This document shows positions 1 through 8,357 of a stretch of 54,569 nucleotides of DNA, one piece after another (position 1 is the stretch's first letter; every line of letters begins with the position of its first letter). The DNA is taken from the NCBI GenBank assembly GCA_038528235.1, contig JBCBEX010000020.1:1-54569 (forward strand), in the 5' to 3' direction. The notes below the pieces were generated by a model, which saw only the letters and a list, made by a program, of their open reading frames with translations, searched no databases and was not told the DNA's origin. A program made the position numbers and the translations under genes. Source of the stretch: JBCBEX01 sp038528235. GTDB taxonomy: Bacteria > Bacteroidota > Rhodothermia > Rhodothermales > Rubricoccaceae.

Positions 1-294
1 ACGGGCTATGGCGTGATCTTGGTCGGCGACGACCTGTTCGTGGAGCAGGGCTCGGCGATCGAGTCGGCCTCGGACACGCACGCGACCATCGCGGTCTATG
101 CCCACGACGATGTCCGGATCCGCGGCCACTTCGACGCGCACGCCTTTGCGCAGGACGAGCTGTCGGTCGACAACGAGGTGCGCGTCGTCGGCGGGCTGGC
201 CGCGCTCGGCCAAGTCTCGCTGCGCGCCGATGCCTCGATCACGTACGCGCCGCTAGCCCAGGAGCTGCTCCAAGCCCTGCGCCGCGGTCAGTGA
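1..294 (+). CDS. C-terminal part of an unidentified protein (cut by window start)
   Basis: The reading frame is open from the first base, and the first four codons (TGYG) have no required start, so the gene almost certainly begins upstream of the window. The visible 97 residues alternate short beta-like strands with Gly/Asp turns (VILVGDDLFVEQGSAI, DDVRIRGHFDA, NEVRVVGGLAAL, VSLRADASITY). That pattern resembles the C-terminal beta-solenoid of pilus-assembly-like or polymer-forming surface proteins, in which each turn carries a G-x-x-x-V rung. No catalytic motif is visible. The family is a guess; that this is a real coding frame is fairly certain from codon use. Confidence 0.6.
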   Translation, partial: TGYGVILVGDDLFVEQGSAIESASDTHATIAVYAHDDVRIRGHFDAHAFAQDELSVDNEVRVVGGLAALGQVSLRADASITYAPLAQELLQALRRGQ

Positions 295-367
295 CAAGCA
301 TGCCCCTGCCCTTCGCGCGAAGGGCAGGGCGCGTGACGCTCTTCCCCCTCTGCTATCCCCCGCTCCC

Positions 368-547
368 ATGTCTCTTGCAGAACTCCTTGAACGCGCCCAC
401 GCCCTGGGCCACCTGATCAGCTGGCGCGCGTGCAGCCGCAACGTGACCCTGGTCTGCGCCGAGGGCCGCTACGCGATGACGCCACGCCAGGCCAGGACCT
501 ACCTCCGCACGGTCGTGCACCTTGAGTCGTCCTCGGTCATGTATTGA
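368..547 (+). CDS. small hypothetical protein, 59 aa
   Basis: ATG at 368 opens a 59-residue frame ending in TGA. It begins MSLAELLERAHALGHLISW and ends VVHLESSSVMY. Third codon positions are strongly G/C, as in neighbouring genes, and no competing frame looks better. It has an amphipathic N-terminal helix, two Cys residues and a basic middle (a TPRQARTYLR segment). It lies 73 bases after the preceding gene and is followed by two hairpins, which fits a short transcription unit. I do not recognise the family. Confidence 0.45.
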   Translation: MSLAELLERAHALGHLISWRACSRNVTLVCAEGRYAMTPRQARTYLRTVVHLESSSVMY

Positions 548-626
548 GCGCCTCTGCATGGCACCGATAGCCATGCCAGAAGGACCTCAACGAGCCTGGT
601 AGCTCTTCGCGCTCCAGCCTCCCGAA

Positions 627-658
627 AACTGGGCACTCTGTTTGCGGAGTGCCCAGTT
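627..658 (+). terminator. 12-bp perfect hairpin, possible terminator
   Basis: Bases 627-638 and 647-658 are perfect inverted repeats (AACTGGGCACTC / GAGTGCCCAGTT) around an 8-base loop. On the plus strand no T-run follows; on the minus strand the stem is followed by TTTT. A second 7-bp hairpin (GCATGGC, 556-562 with 570-576) lies just upstream. Together they fill the gap between the small ORF and the histidine kinase and probably separate transcripts. Confidence 0.35.
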
Positions 659-730
659 CCATATCCGACCAGGCGGCATAGGCCCCCTTTCCGCCCGGAA
701 TGGTATATCATCAGCGAATGTCTTGCCAGG

Positions 731-3700
731 GTGACCCCCGTTTCTACCGATAGCCGTTTCTACCGCCGCCTGGTTGGTGTCTGCTGCCTGGTCTGCGCGT
801 GCCTGCTCTGGAGCACCGATGTGCTCGCGCAGCGCATCACGCCGTCGATCTCGCAGTACATCCAGCAGACGTGGACGCTTGAGGACGGCCTGCCGCAGTC
901 GAGCGTCACCGCGCTGCACCAGACGCGCGACGGCTACCTCTGGATCGGCACCCAGGAGGGTGTCGCCCGGTTCGATGGCATCGACTTCCACACGTACAAC
1001 GCGGCGAACAGTGCCCTCGCGCTCAACGCGGTCACGTCACTGCAAGAGACGCGTGACGGCTCGCTCTGGATCGGCACGATGGGCGGCGGCCTCACCCGCG
1101 TGCAGGCCGACTCCATGGTCACCTACGACCGCAACGACGGCCTGCCTGGAGAACGGATCAGCGCCCTCGTCGAGGACGCCGACGGGCGGCTCGTCGCCGG
1201 CACCTACGAGGCCGGGCTGGCGAGCTGGATGGGCGACCGCTTCGAGCCGCTCCTTCCCGACGACCTCCCCCTGAACATCGTCGACCTCGCCCTGGACGGC
1301 AACGGCGGCCTGTGGGTCGCGTCGCGGGACGAGGGCCTCTTCCACGTGCGGGGGTCGCTCGCCACCCGCATCAGTTCCATCCCTGAGAGCGTCGCTCTCC
1401 GAGACATCGAGGTCGGAGCCAACAACGTCGTGTGGGTCGCCACCGTCGAGAGCGGCCTCTACCAGCTTGCCTATGCCGGCAGCACGGCCCGCCTCCTCGC
1501 GCACTTCCCCCCCGGCGCTCCGATGCCCGACGAGGGGATCCGGACTCTCCTCGAAGCACCCTCCGGCGACCTCTGGATGGGAAGCGGCCAGGAAGGCCTC
1601 TTCCGGTTCGACGGCCAGCGCAGCGACACCTACTACTCCGCCGACGGCCTCGCCTTCGACAATATCAGCGCGCTCCTCTTCGACCGCGAAGGCACGCTGT
1701 GGGTTGGGACCGACGGGGGCGGGCTCGTCCAGTTTCGGGTCGGCAAGTTCATCACGTTCACGGAGCAGGAAGGGCTGGGTGCCAACCCGGTGTGGAGCAT
1801 CACCGAGGATCGCGAAGGCAGCATCTGGATGGGGACCGAGGGGGGCGGCCTCAACCGCTACACCGACGGCGAGCTGGTCACCTATTCGACGGCGGATGGC
1901 CTCACCTCGGACCTGATCATCGCGGTGCTCGGCACGCAGGACGGTAGCGTCTGGGTAGGCACCTACGGCGAGGGCCTCCAGCGCTTCAGCCAGGGCCGGT
2001 TCCGCACGTACGGCCCCGGGTCGGGGTTCAACGCCCGGTCTGTGTTTGCGCTCTACGAGGATCGCGAAGGCGTGCTCTGGATCGGGACGCAGGAAGGCGT
2101 CTACCGCTTCGTCGACGGCCAGTTTACGCTGATTTCGACGGAGCAGGGCTTGTCCAACAACCTCATCACCGTCGTCTCCGAGGACAAGGCCGGCCGCATC
2201 CTCGTAGGCACCTATGAGGGCGGCGTCAACGTGCTGGAGGGCGGCACCGTCGTCGAGCAGATCACCGTCGAGCAGGGGCTCGAGAGCAACACCGTTCTCT
2301 CCCTGTATGCCGAGGAGAACGCGCTCTGGATCGGAACGCAGGGCGGCGGCCTGGCCCGCTACGACGGCGAGGTGCGCACGATCACCACCCGGGACGGGCT
2401 CTACAGCGACGCCATCTTCGCGCTGCTGCCCGATGCTTCGGGTCAGCTCTGGATGACATCGAACACCGGCCTCGCCCGCGTCGCGCTGGACACCCTCCAT
2501 GCGGTCGCCGACGGGACGCTCGCGAAGTTCGAGATGTCGACCTACGACAAGACCGACGGGCTCCGCAGCCCCGAGTTCAACGGAGGCGTGCAACCCGCGG
2601 GCATCCGCGACGCCCAGGGTCGCCTCTGGCTGCCCTCGATTGCCGGTGCGGTCGTATTCAACCCCGACTCGCTCCGCTACAACGAGCAGGCGCCCCCCGT
2701 CCACATCGAGCACTTCCTGGTCGACGACGCCGAGATCAAGCAGACCTCGCTCATCAAGGTCGCCCCCCGCTCGCAGCGCTTCGAGTTCGACTTCGCCGCA
2801 GCCACCTTCATCGCACCCGGCGCGGTGCGCTACCGCTATCAGCTCGAAGGCCTCGACGCGAACTGGATCGACGCGGAAGACCGCCGCAGCGCGTTCTACA
2901 CCAACCTAGAGCCGGGCTCGTACACGTTCCGCGTCATCGCGAGCAACAGCGACGGCGTCTGGAACGAGGAGGGCGACGCGCTCTCGTTCTACCTCGCCCC
3001 GCGGTATTTCCAGACGTGGTGGTTCCGGCTGCTCCTCGCGTTCGCGATCGTTGGCCTCATCTTCGGGTCGTCTGCCCTGCGCGTGCGCACCCTCAAAGCT
3101 CGCCACGACGCGCTGGAGCGGATGGTGACGTCCCGAACCGCCGAGCTCACCGACGCGAACGAAGCCCTGGCCGAGGCCAGCGAGACCAAGTCGCAGCTCA
3201 TGCGCCTCGTGGCCCATGACCTCAAGAACCCGCTCGGCGGCGTTCGCGAGTTTGCCAAGGTCCTGCGCTCCGAACTGTCCTCGGGGAGCGCTCCCGACAT
3301 CACGTCGCACTCCGAGATCCTGGAGATGATCGAGTCGACGGCGGACCATGCCTTGCAGATGGTGACGCAGTTCCTCGACGTGGAGGCGCTGGAGAGCGGC
3401 CAACTCGACTTCGCACCGACCTCGGTGGATCTGGTGCGCATCAGTCAGGCTTCCCTCGACCGCTTCCTGTCGCAGGCCACGCGCAAGGGCCAACGCCTGC
3501 ACGCCCCCGGGGCGAGCGTCCCTCTCTACGTGCGCGCCGATCCAAACTGGCTCCCGGTTGTGCTCGACAACCTGATCAGCAATGCGGTCAAGTACACGCC
3601 CCCCGAGCGCGACATCTGGGTAAGCATCTCCAAGTCAGAAGACACGGGCGTTCTGCGGGTGCGGGACGAAGGGCCGGGCCTCTCGGAGAGCGACCAGGCG

Positions 3701-4093
3701 AAGCTGTTCGGCAAGTTCCAGAAGCTCACGGCTCAGCCCACCGGCGGCGAGAGCTCCACCGGGCTCGGCCTCTCGATCGTGAAGATGGTCGTGGAGGGAC
3801 ACGGAGGCCAGATCCGGGCGGAGAGCGAGCTCGGGCACGGCACCACCTTCATCGTGGAGTTTCCCCTCGCAGACCCGCCGGAGGACGCCGCCTCCACCTA
3901 CGAACTCCCGGAGGAGGACCTACGCCGGGCCGACTGGGTCGCAGCTATGCCGCAACGCAGCACGCCGCCCGGCGACGTGGGCGAAGCCGTTGCCGTCGCC
4001 GATGAACTCGCGGACGAGCCAGACACACGGGCGGGCACGTCCAATGAGACAGCAGAGATGCCGCAGTTTGTGTCGTTCGACTCGCTGATCTAG
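731..4093 (+). CDS. sensor histidine kinase with reg_prop beta-propeller and Y_Y_Y sensor
   Basis: A 1120-residue membrane histidine kinase. A signal sequence (about residues 1-34, ending VLAQ) is followed by many two-component-regulator propeller repeats of the 'DGLPQSSVTAL..., DGYLWIGTQEG' type from about 45 to 640. A Y_Y_Y domain lies near 684-753, a single membrane helix near 764-785, HisKA with the phospho-His near 829 (VAHDLKNPLGG), and HATPase_c with N box NLISNAVKYTPP (about 946), DEGPGLSE and STGLGLSIV. About 75 acidic residues trail after the kinase core. There is no receiver or AraC output domain, unlike the large Bacteroides hybrid systems of this design, so a separate regulator is expected; none is adjacent. 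In known relatives the propeller senses periplasmic ligands, often glycans; the ligand here is unknown. GTG at 731 is the only start that keeps the signal peptide; an ATG at 718 is in another frame and stops early. Confidence 0.88.
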   Translation: MTPVSTDSRFYRRLVGVCCLVCACLLWSTDVLAQRITPSISQYIQQTWTLEDGLPQSSVTALHQTRDGYLWIGTQEGVARFDGIDFHTYNAANSALALNAVTSLQETRDGSLWIGTMGGGLTRVQADSMVTYDRNDGLPGERISALVEDADGRLVAGTYEAGLASWMGDRFEPLLPDDLPLNIVDLALDGNGGLWVASRDEGLFHVRGSLATRISSIPESVALRDIEVGANNVVWVATVESGLYQLAYAGSTARLLAHFPPGAPMPDEGIRTLLEAPSGDLWMGSGQEGLFRFDGQRSDTYYSADGLAFDNISALLFDREGTLWVGTDGGGLVQFRVGKFITFTEQEGLGANPVWSITEDREGSIWMGTEGGGLNRYTDGELVTYSTADGLTSDLIIAVLGTQDGSVWVGTYGEGLQRFSQGRFRTYGPGSGFNARSVFALYEDREGVLWIGTQEGVYRFVDGQFTLISTEQGLSNNLITVVSEDKAGRILVGTYEGGVNVLEGGTVVEQITVEQGLESNTVLSLYAEENALWIGTQGGGLARYDGEVRTITTRDGLYSDAIFALLPDASGQLWMTSNTGLARVALDTLHAVADGTLAKFEMSTYDKTDGLRSPEFNGGVQPAGIRDAQGRLWLPSIAGAVVFNPDSLRYNEQAPPVHIEHFLVDDAEIKQTSLIKVAPRSQRFEFDFAAATFIAPGAVRYRYQLEGLDANWIDAEDRRSAFYTNLEPGSYTFRVIASNSDGVWNEEGDALSFYLAPRYFQTWWFRLLLAFAIVGLIFGSSALRVRTLKARHDALERMVTSRTAELTDANEALAEASETKSQLMRLVAHDLKNPLGGVREFAKVLRSELSSGSAPDITSHSEILEMIESTADHALQMVTQFLDVEALESGQLDFAPTSVDLVRISQASLDRFLSQATRKGQRLHAPGASVPLYVRADPNWLPVVLDNLISNAVKYTPPERDIWVSISKSEDTGVLRVRDEGPGLSESDQAKLFGKFQKLTAQPTGGESSTGLGLSIVKMVVEGHGGQIRAESELGHGTTFIVEFPLADPPEDAASTYELPEEDLRRADWVAAMPQRSTPPGDVGEAVAVADELADEPDTRAGTSNETAEMPQFVSFDSLI

Positions 4094-4188
4094 CGGTCGG
4101 CTAGCCTGGCGACCCGCTGACCTGGACTGCCCACAGAGCGCTCGCGCCGTCCCGAGCGAGCTCAGATAATGCCGAGCCCGCGGAGCCG

Positions 4189-5229
4189 CTAGGCCGCAAC
4201 CGTTTCGCGCTCCATCGCGGCTAGGTTTTCCTCCGACTGCATCGAGCCGAGTTCGAAGATCGTCGCGCCCCACGTCAGGCCCGAGCCGAACGCGACCAGC
4301 GCGAGCGTGTCGCCCGGCCCGGCCAGCCCCTGGTCGAGCGCCTCGTTGAGCGCGAGCGGCACCGACGCGGCCGACGTGTTGCCATAGCGGTCGAGGTTGA
4401 TGTAGACCTTGTCCATCGGGAAGCCCGCCTGCTGCGCCGCGTACTCGATGATGCGGCGGTTGGCTTGGTGCGGGATGAACAGGTCGATGTCGTCGGCGCT
4501 CACACCCGCCTCGCCCATGACCTGCGCGAGCGACTCCACCATCTTGCCGGTGGCGAATTTGAAGACCTCGCGGCCGTTCATGCGCAGGAAGTGCTCGCCG
4601 CGCTCGATCATGCCGGTCGTCATCGTGGTGCGCGCGCCGACGCCCGGGGCGATGAGGTGGTCTGCCCCAGCGCCGTCCGAGCCGAGCAGGTGGCTCTGCA
4701 CGCCGCACGGCGTCTCGGTGGCCTGCAGCACGACCGCGCCCGCCCCGTCGCCGAAGAGCACGCAGGTCGTCCGGTCCGACCAGTCGAGGTTGCGCGAGAT
4801 CGTCTCCACGCCGACCACGAGCACGTTCTTGGCCGCGCCCGTGGCGATGAACTGGCTTGCCGTCACGAGGCCGTAGAGGAAACCCGTGCAGCCGACGATG
4901 AGCGTCATCGCGCCGCACTGCGCGCCTAGCTCGTGCTGGATGCGGCTCGACACCGGCGGGATGAACTCGTCCGGGCTCGACGTGGCGATCAGGATCAGGT
5001 CCAGGTCTTGCGCCGTCAGCCCAGCGCGGTCGAGTGCCTTCCGCGACGCATCCACGGACATCGTCTTGGTCGTCTCGCCCTCCTCGACGATGTGCCGCTC
5101 GACGATGCCTGAGCGCGAACGGATCCACTCGTCGGACGTGTCCACCATCTGGGCGAGATCATCGTTGGTGAGGACGTTGTCGGGGACACTCATGCCCCAG
5201 CCGACGAGGTTAGCGTGGTAGCGCGTCAT
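4189..5229 (-). CDS. fabH: 3-oxoacyl-ACP synthase III (KAS III)
   Basis: A 346-residue thiolase-fold condensing enzyme that starts fatty-acid synthesis by joining acetyl-CoA (or another short acyl-CoA) to malonyl-ACP in the cytosol. The catalytic triad is intact: Cys114 in IVGCTGFLYG, His254 in FIPHQAN and Asn284 in RYGNTSAAS. Length is slightly above the usual 317-330. It stands alone rather than in a fab/plsX cluster, so a role in a secondary acyl pathway is possible, but all family motifs are standard. It converges on the histidine kinase (95-base gap). The 128 bases upstream contain an inverted AGCGCTT/AAGCGCT pair but no promoter I would assign. Confidence 0.9.
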   Translation of the reverse strand: MTRYHANLVGWGMSVPDNVLTNDDLAQMVDTSDEWIRSRSGIVERHIVEEGETTKTMSVDASRKALDRAGLTAQDLDLILIATSSPDEFIPPVSSRIQHELGAQCGAMTLIVGCTGFLYGLVTASQFIATGAAKNVLVVGVETISRNLDWSDRTTCVLFGDGAGAVVLQATETPCGVQSHLLGSDGAGADHLIAPGVGARTTMTTGMIERGEHFLRMNGREVFKFATGKMVESLAQVMGEAGVSADDIDLFIPHQANRRIIEYAAQQAGFPMDKVYINLDRYGNTSAASVPLALNEALDQGLAGPGDTLALVAFGSGLTWGATIFELGSMQSEENLAAMERETVAA

Positions 5230-5357
5230 GAATGGCGGGTGGTTATGGGGTCAGATAGAAGCGCTTGCGGCAAGACGCTCAAAAAAGCGCTTTCTCCCGT
5301 ACGTTTCGCTGGGAGCGAAGATCCCATCCTTCACTCTCCCTTCACGGCACGTTTTCT

Positions 5358-6125
5358 CTACGGGGCGGGGGCCGCCCGCGGACGAAACTGCCCCTGCTCT
5401 AAGAAGAACAGGACATCGGGCAGCACATCGGGGTGGCGCATGATGAACGTGTGGCTGGCGGCAACCGTCCGGAAGTCGACCATGCCCTCGACCTGCGCCC
5501 GCGCGACCGCCACCTTGCCGTCGTGCGGCCCGTCGAAGAGCAGCGCAAACCACGGATCGAGGCTGCGCGTGCCCGCGATCACGCCCGTCTCGAACGGCAC
5601 CGGCCCGAGCGCGAGCGGCACGCTGTCCGTGGTACCGAGGGCCACGCCCGCGGGGCCGTTTGTGCGCTGAAAGAGCCACCAGTCCTTGAGCGCCTCGGCG
5701 ACCTCGCTGCCCTGGTTTGGCGGAGCAAGCATCACCACGCGCCCGAGGTTATCAGGCAGACCGTCCTGCGCGGCGAGCGCCCGCATGAGGATGCCGCCCA
5801 TCGAGTGCGTGACGACGTGGATCTGACGCGCGGGATATGCCGCCGGTCGGCACCCCCCGCGCAGTGCTGGGGCTACGTAGCGCGCTGCGAGCGTGTCGAT
5901 GGAATGCTCGGTGGACGGGTAGCCCGCGTTGACGACGTGGTAGCCCTCGGCCCGCAGCGCGTCGGCCACCGGTGTCATCGACGCGGCCGTGCGGCCGAGC
6001 CCATGCAGCAGCAGCACACAGTCTGCCGTCCCGTCGCTCGACAACACGGGGGGAGCCAGCCGCGCGCACCCAAACGTCAGCGCGACGGCAGCGACGAGCA
6101 GTAGGAGCGAGGCGAGGACGCGCAT
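5358..6125 (-). CDS. lipase-like alpha/beta hydrolase lipoprotein
   Basis: A 255-residue alpha/beta hydrolase. I chose the ATG at 6125 because it gives a clean lipoprotein signal peptide (MRVLASLLLLVAAVALTFGC, lipid-modified Cys20); the in-frame upstream ATG at 6161 would bury it. The oxyanion motif is LLLHGLGRTAASM, the nucleophile Ser108 sits in VTHSMGG, Asp202 or a neighbour is the likely acid, and the His is H225 (AASHTFIMRHP). The order and the short length match triacylglycerol lipase/permease-like esterases of Gram-negative bacteria. Expected location is the outer or inner membrane facing the periplasm. The substrate cannot be read from the sequence. It is divergent from the Uma2-like gene with an 81-base gap. 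Confidence 0.8.
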   Translation of the reverse strand: MRVLASLLLLVAAVALTFGCARLAPPVLSSDGTADCVLLLHGLGRTAASMTPVADALRAEGYHVVNAGYPSTEHSIDTLAARYVAPALRGGCRPAAYPARQIHVVTHSMGGILMRALAAQDGLPDNLGRVVMLAPPNQGSEVAEALKDWWLFQRTNGPAGVALGTTDSVPLALGPVPFETGVIAGTRSLDPWFALLFDGPHDGKVAVARAQVEGMVDFRTVAASHTFIMRHPDVLPDVLFFLEQGQFRPRAAPAP

Positions 6126-6206
6126 CGAAGGGCGGGAGCGGCAAGATGGAGGAGGTATCATACGACACGATCTGTTGCGTTCCTGTCGCCTTCATCGCCG
6201 CGTGTT

Positions 6207-6841
6207 ATGGCCGCCCTACCTGCCTACCGCCTGCCCTTCACCGCTGCCGACTACTTCGCCTGGGAAGTGAGCAGGTCGAGCGCCATGAATACTTCCACGG
6301 CGAGGTGTTCGCCATGTCCGGCGGCACAGCACGGCGTGCGCTTCTCGGTGCCCGGGTACTTCGGCAACTCGGCAACGCGCTCGACAGCACACCGTGCGAG
6401 GTGTATTCCAGCGACCTTCGCGTCGAAGTCGATGCGGGGGCGCACTATGTCTACCCCGACGCAACCGTCGTGTGCGGGCCGCCCCAATTCGCCACCGATG
6501 CCGAGACGACGCTCACGAACCCTACGCTCGTCGTGGAGGTGCTCTCCGCCTCGACGGAGGCCTACGACCGCGGCGGGAAGTTCCGTGCCTACCGCTCCAT
6601 CGAATCCCTTCGTGCCTACGTGATCGTCGAGCAAGCCTCCGCCGCCGTGGATGTCTTCCAGCGCAGCGATGACGGCACCTGGACGCTCACCGATGCCACA
6701 CCCGAGCGCCCCATGCTCGGCATCGACACGCTCGGCGTCACCCTCGACGTGAACGCGCTTTACGACGGCGTCGCGTTCCCCGAAAACGACGAAGAGCGTC
6801 CTGGAGAAGACGCATCAGAAGCGAGCGAAGCGGCCGGCTAA
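6207..6841 (+). pseudogene. Uma2-family (DUF820) endonuclease-like gene with a frameshift
   Basis: The Uma2 fold (PD-(D/E)XK nuclease superfamily, function poorly known) is visible in two frames. From ATG 6207 the frame gives MAALPAYRLPFTAADYFAWE, the usual N-terminus. At 6264-6269 homology moves to another frame, continuing EQVERHEYFHGEVFAMSGG, then CEVYSSDLRVEV, YVYPDATVVCG, LVVEVLSASTEAYDRGGKF. The catalytic-like Asp and E-x-L residues are therefore present. One missing base around 6267 explains the break. The downstream frame stays open far upstream, so an automated caller would give a chimeric 289-residue protein. It is either a true frameshift mutation or a sequencing error; codon use after the break is normal, so decay, if real, is recent. 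Confidence 0.75.
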
Positions 6842-6863
6842 AAACACCGCTGCACCGCCTCAC

Positions 6864-8180
6864 CTATTTGGCGAGCCCAGGCGAGCGCTGGAGGAACTCG
6901 TCGTAGAGCTCGGTCTGGCGGCTCTCCATCGGCACCTGGTAGCCGTCGATGAAGACGTGCGTGATCTGGGTCGCCGTCTCGAACGGGTCGCCGGTTGCCA
7001 CAAAGAGCGTCCCGCGCTTGCCGACTTCGATGGAGCCGACCTCGTCCGCAATGCCGAAGATTTCGGCAGGCGTCAGCGTGACCGCGCGGAGCGCCTCCGC
7101 GGGGCCGAAGCCGATCTCGCGTCCGTAGGCCGCGGCGAAGCCCGCGTTGAACGCCAGGTTGCGCACGTTCTCGACCTCGCCGGTGCGCAGCGCGACCTGC
7201 ACGCCCGCCTGGTGGAGCAGCGCCGCGTTCTGGTAGGGCTTGTCGTAGCGGTCGCTGTCGCGCGTGGGCAGGCTCAAGACAGGCCCGGCGAGCACCGGCA
7301 CACCCGCCTCGGCGATCTCGTCGGCCACGCGCCAGCCCTCAGCGACGCCAGAGAGGACAGCGCGCACGCCGCGTTCCTCGACCCAACCGAGCGCATGTTG
7401 GATGTCCCGCGCGGCGTTCACGGTGATGAGCAGCGGCACCTCGCCACGCACGACGGGCAGCAGCGCCGCCATCTCAGGCTGGTAGGCCGGTTCACGCTCG
7501 GGGTCGGGCGTGGCGGCGTAGGCTGAGTCGATGCGGGCGTAGAGTTCGGCGCTGTCCCACGTCTCGTTGATCGTCTCCAGGGCCTTCTCGAACGCCTTAT
7601 CGATCTCGGACTGCTCGCGGCGGTCGAAGGAGCCGCGCCGCGCCGACGAGGGGTAGTCGAGCACGACTGCGCGGAAGCCCGCGTCCATCTGCGCGGGGGT
7701 GTAGCCGTGGAGGTGGATCAGCGCTGCCGTGCCGGGCATCGTGCCGCCATCGGGGACGGTGAGCACCGTCGTGACGCCGCCGAGGCGCGCCTCGGGGATG
7801 AGCACCGAGTTGGGGTTGACGGCCGTGAGTGCCTGCATCTGGGGCGTCACCTCGCCGACCTCGCGGAAGTCGCGCGTCTCGTCCAGCGAGCCGACTTCGA
7901 GCAGCCCGAGCCGCGTCCCGCCGTCGATCATCCCCGGGTAGACTGTCCCGCCGTCGCACGGGATTACGGTAGCGTCGCTCGGCGCGGTGGCATCGGCCCC
8001 AACCGCCTCGATGCGTCCGTCGCGGAGCAGCACGCCGCCGCTCTCGATGGTCCCTGCGGCAACCGTCTCGATGCGGCAATCGGTGAGGAAGAAGGTGCCC
8101 GAGGCCGCGCGCCCGTTCTGGGCGAAGGCGGAGGGAGCAACTAGGAGAGCGCAGAGAACGAGCAGGGCGAAGAGGCGCAT
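6864..8180 (-). CDS. secreted amidohydrolase-family protein lacking the HxH metal motif
   Basis: A 438-residue protein with a Sec signal peptide (MRLFALLVLCALLVAPSAFA) starting at ATG 8180; the longer in-frame start at 8249 has no signal. The amidohydrolase N-terminal beta domain and barrel entry are clear: VLLRDGRIEAVG, then PGMIDGGTRLGLLEVGS, and at the end LTPAEIFGIADEVGSIEVGKRGTLFVATGDPF. The expected 'GlID.HtHlg' ligand pair reads GGTRLG, so both metal-binding histidines are gone. Bacteroidota and relatives often carry pairs of such exported imidazolonepropionase-like proteins, one of them degenerate. It may be a non-catalytic binding partner or use a different chemistry. Confidence 0.8.
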   Translation of the reverse strand: MRLFALLVLCALLVAPSAFAQNGRAASGTFFLTDCRIETVAAGTIESGGVLLRDGRIEAVGADATAPSDATVIPCDGGTVYPGMIDGGTRLGLLEVGSLDETRDFREVGEVTPQMQALTAVNPNSVLIPEARLGGVTTVLTVPDGGTMPGTAALIHLHGYTPAQMDAGFRAVVLDYPSSARRGSFDRREQSEIDKAFEKALETINETWDSAELYARIDSAYAATPDPEREPAYQPEMAALLPVVRGEVPLLITVNAARDIQHALGWVEERGVRAVLSGVAEGWRVADEIAEAGVPVLAGPVLSLPTRDSDRYDKPYQNAALLHQAGVQVALRTGEVENVRNLAFNAGFAAAYGREIGFGPAEALRAVTLTPAEIFGIADEVGSIEVGKRGTLFVATGDPFETATQITHVFIDGYQVPMESRQTELYDEFLQRSPGLAK

Positions 8181-8357
8181 CGAAGGGCAGAGCAAGCGGC
8201 AGCCAGAGAAGACGGGCCGCAAGGTACGGCGAAGCGCCAGCCCTCCCATCTAGGATCGCCGCAGGAGTGCACATCGTCCTTCTGGAAGCGGTTCGGGAAC
8301 GGAGCTACGCGGGCACGCATACGGCGCTGCTACGTCCGTATACCTTCCCCCGCGTTC

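Noticed and set aside
548..730. tRNA or other stable RNA in the gap before the first kinase
   Set aside because: Two hairpins are present but no cloverleaf, T-arm GTTCGA signature or CCA-like end.
1037..2713. 558-codon open frame antisense to the propeller kinase
   Set aside because: It is a GC-rich shadow of a repetitive gene: composition is Arg/Val/Asp-heavy with no domain, and the opposite strand has unmistakable reg_prop repeats.
3920..5128. 402-codon minus-strand frame overlapping fabH
   Set aside because: It runs in a different frame over the same strand as fabH and translates to Arg/His/Pro-rich sequence without motifs; fabH has its full catalytic triad.
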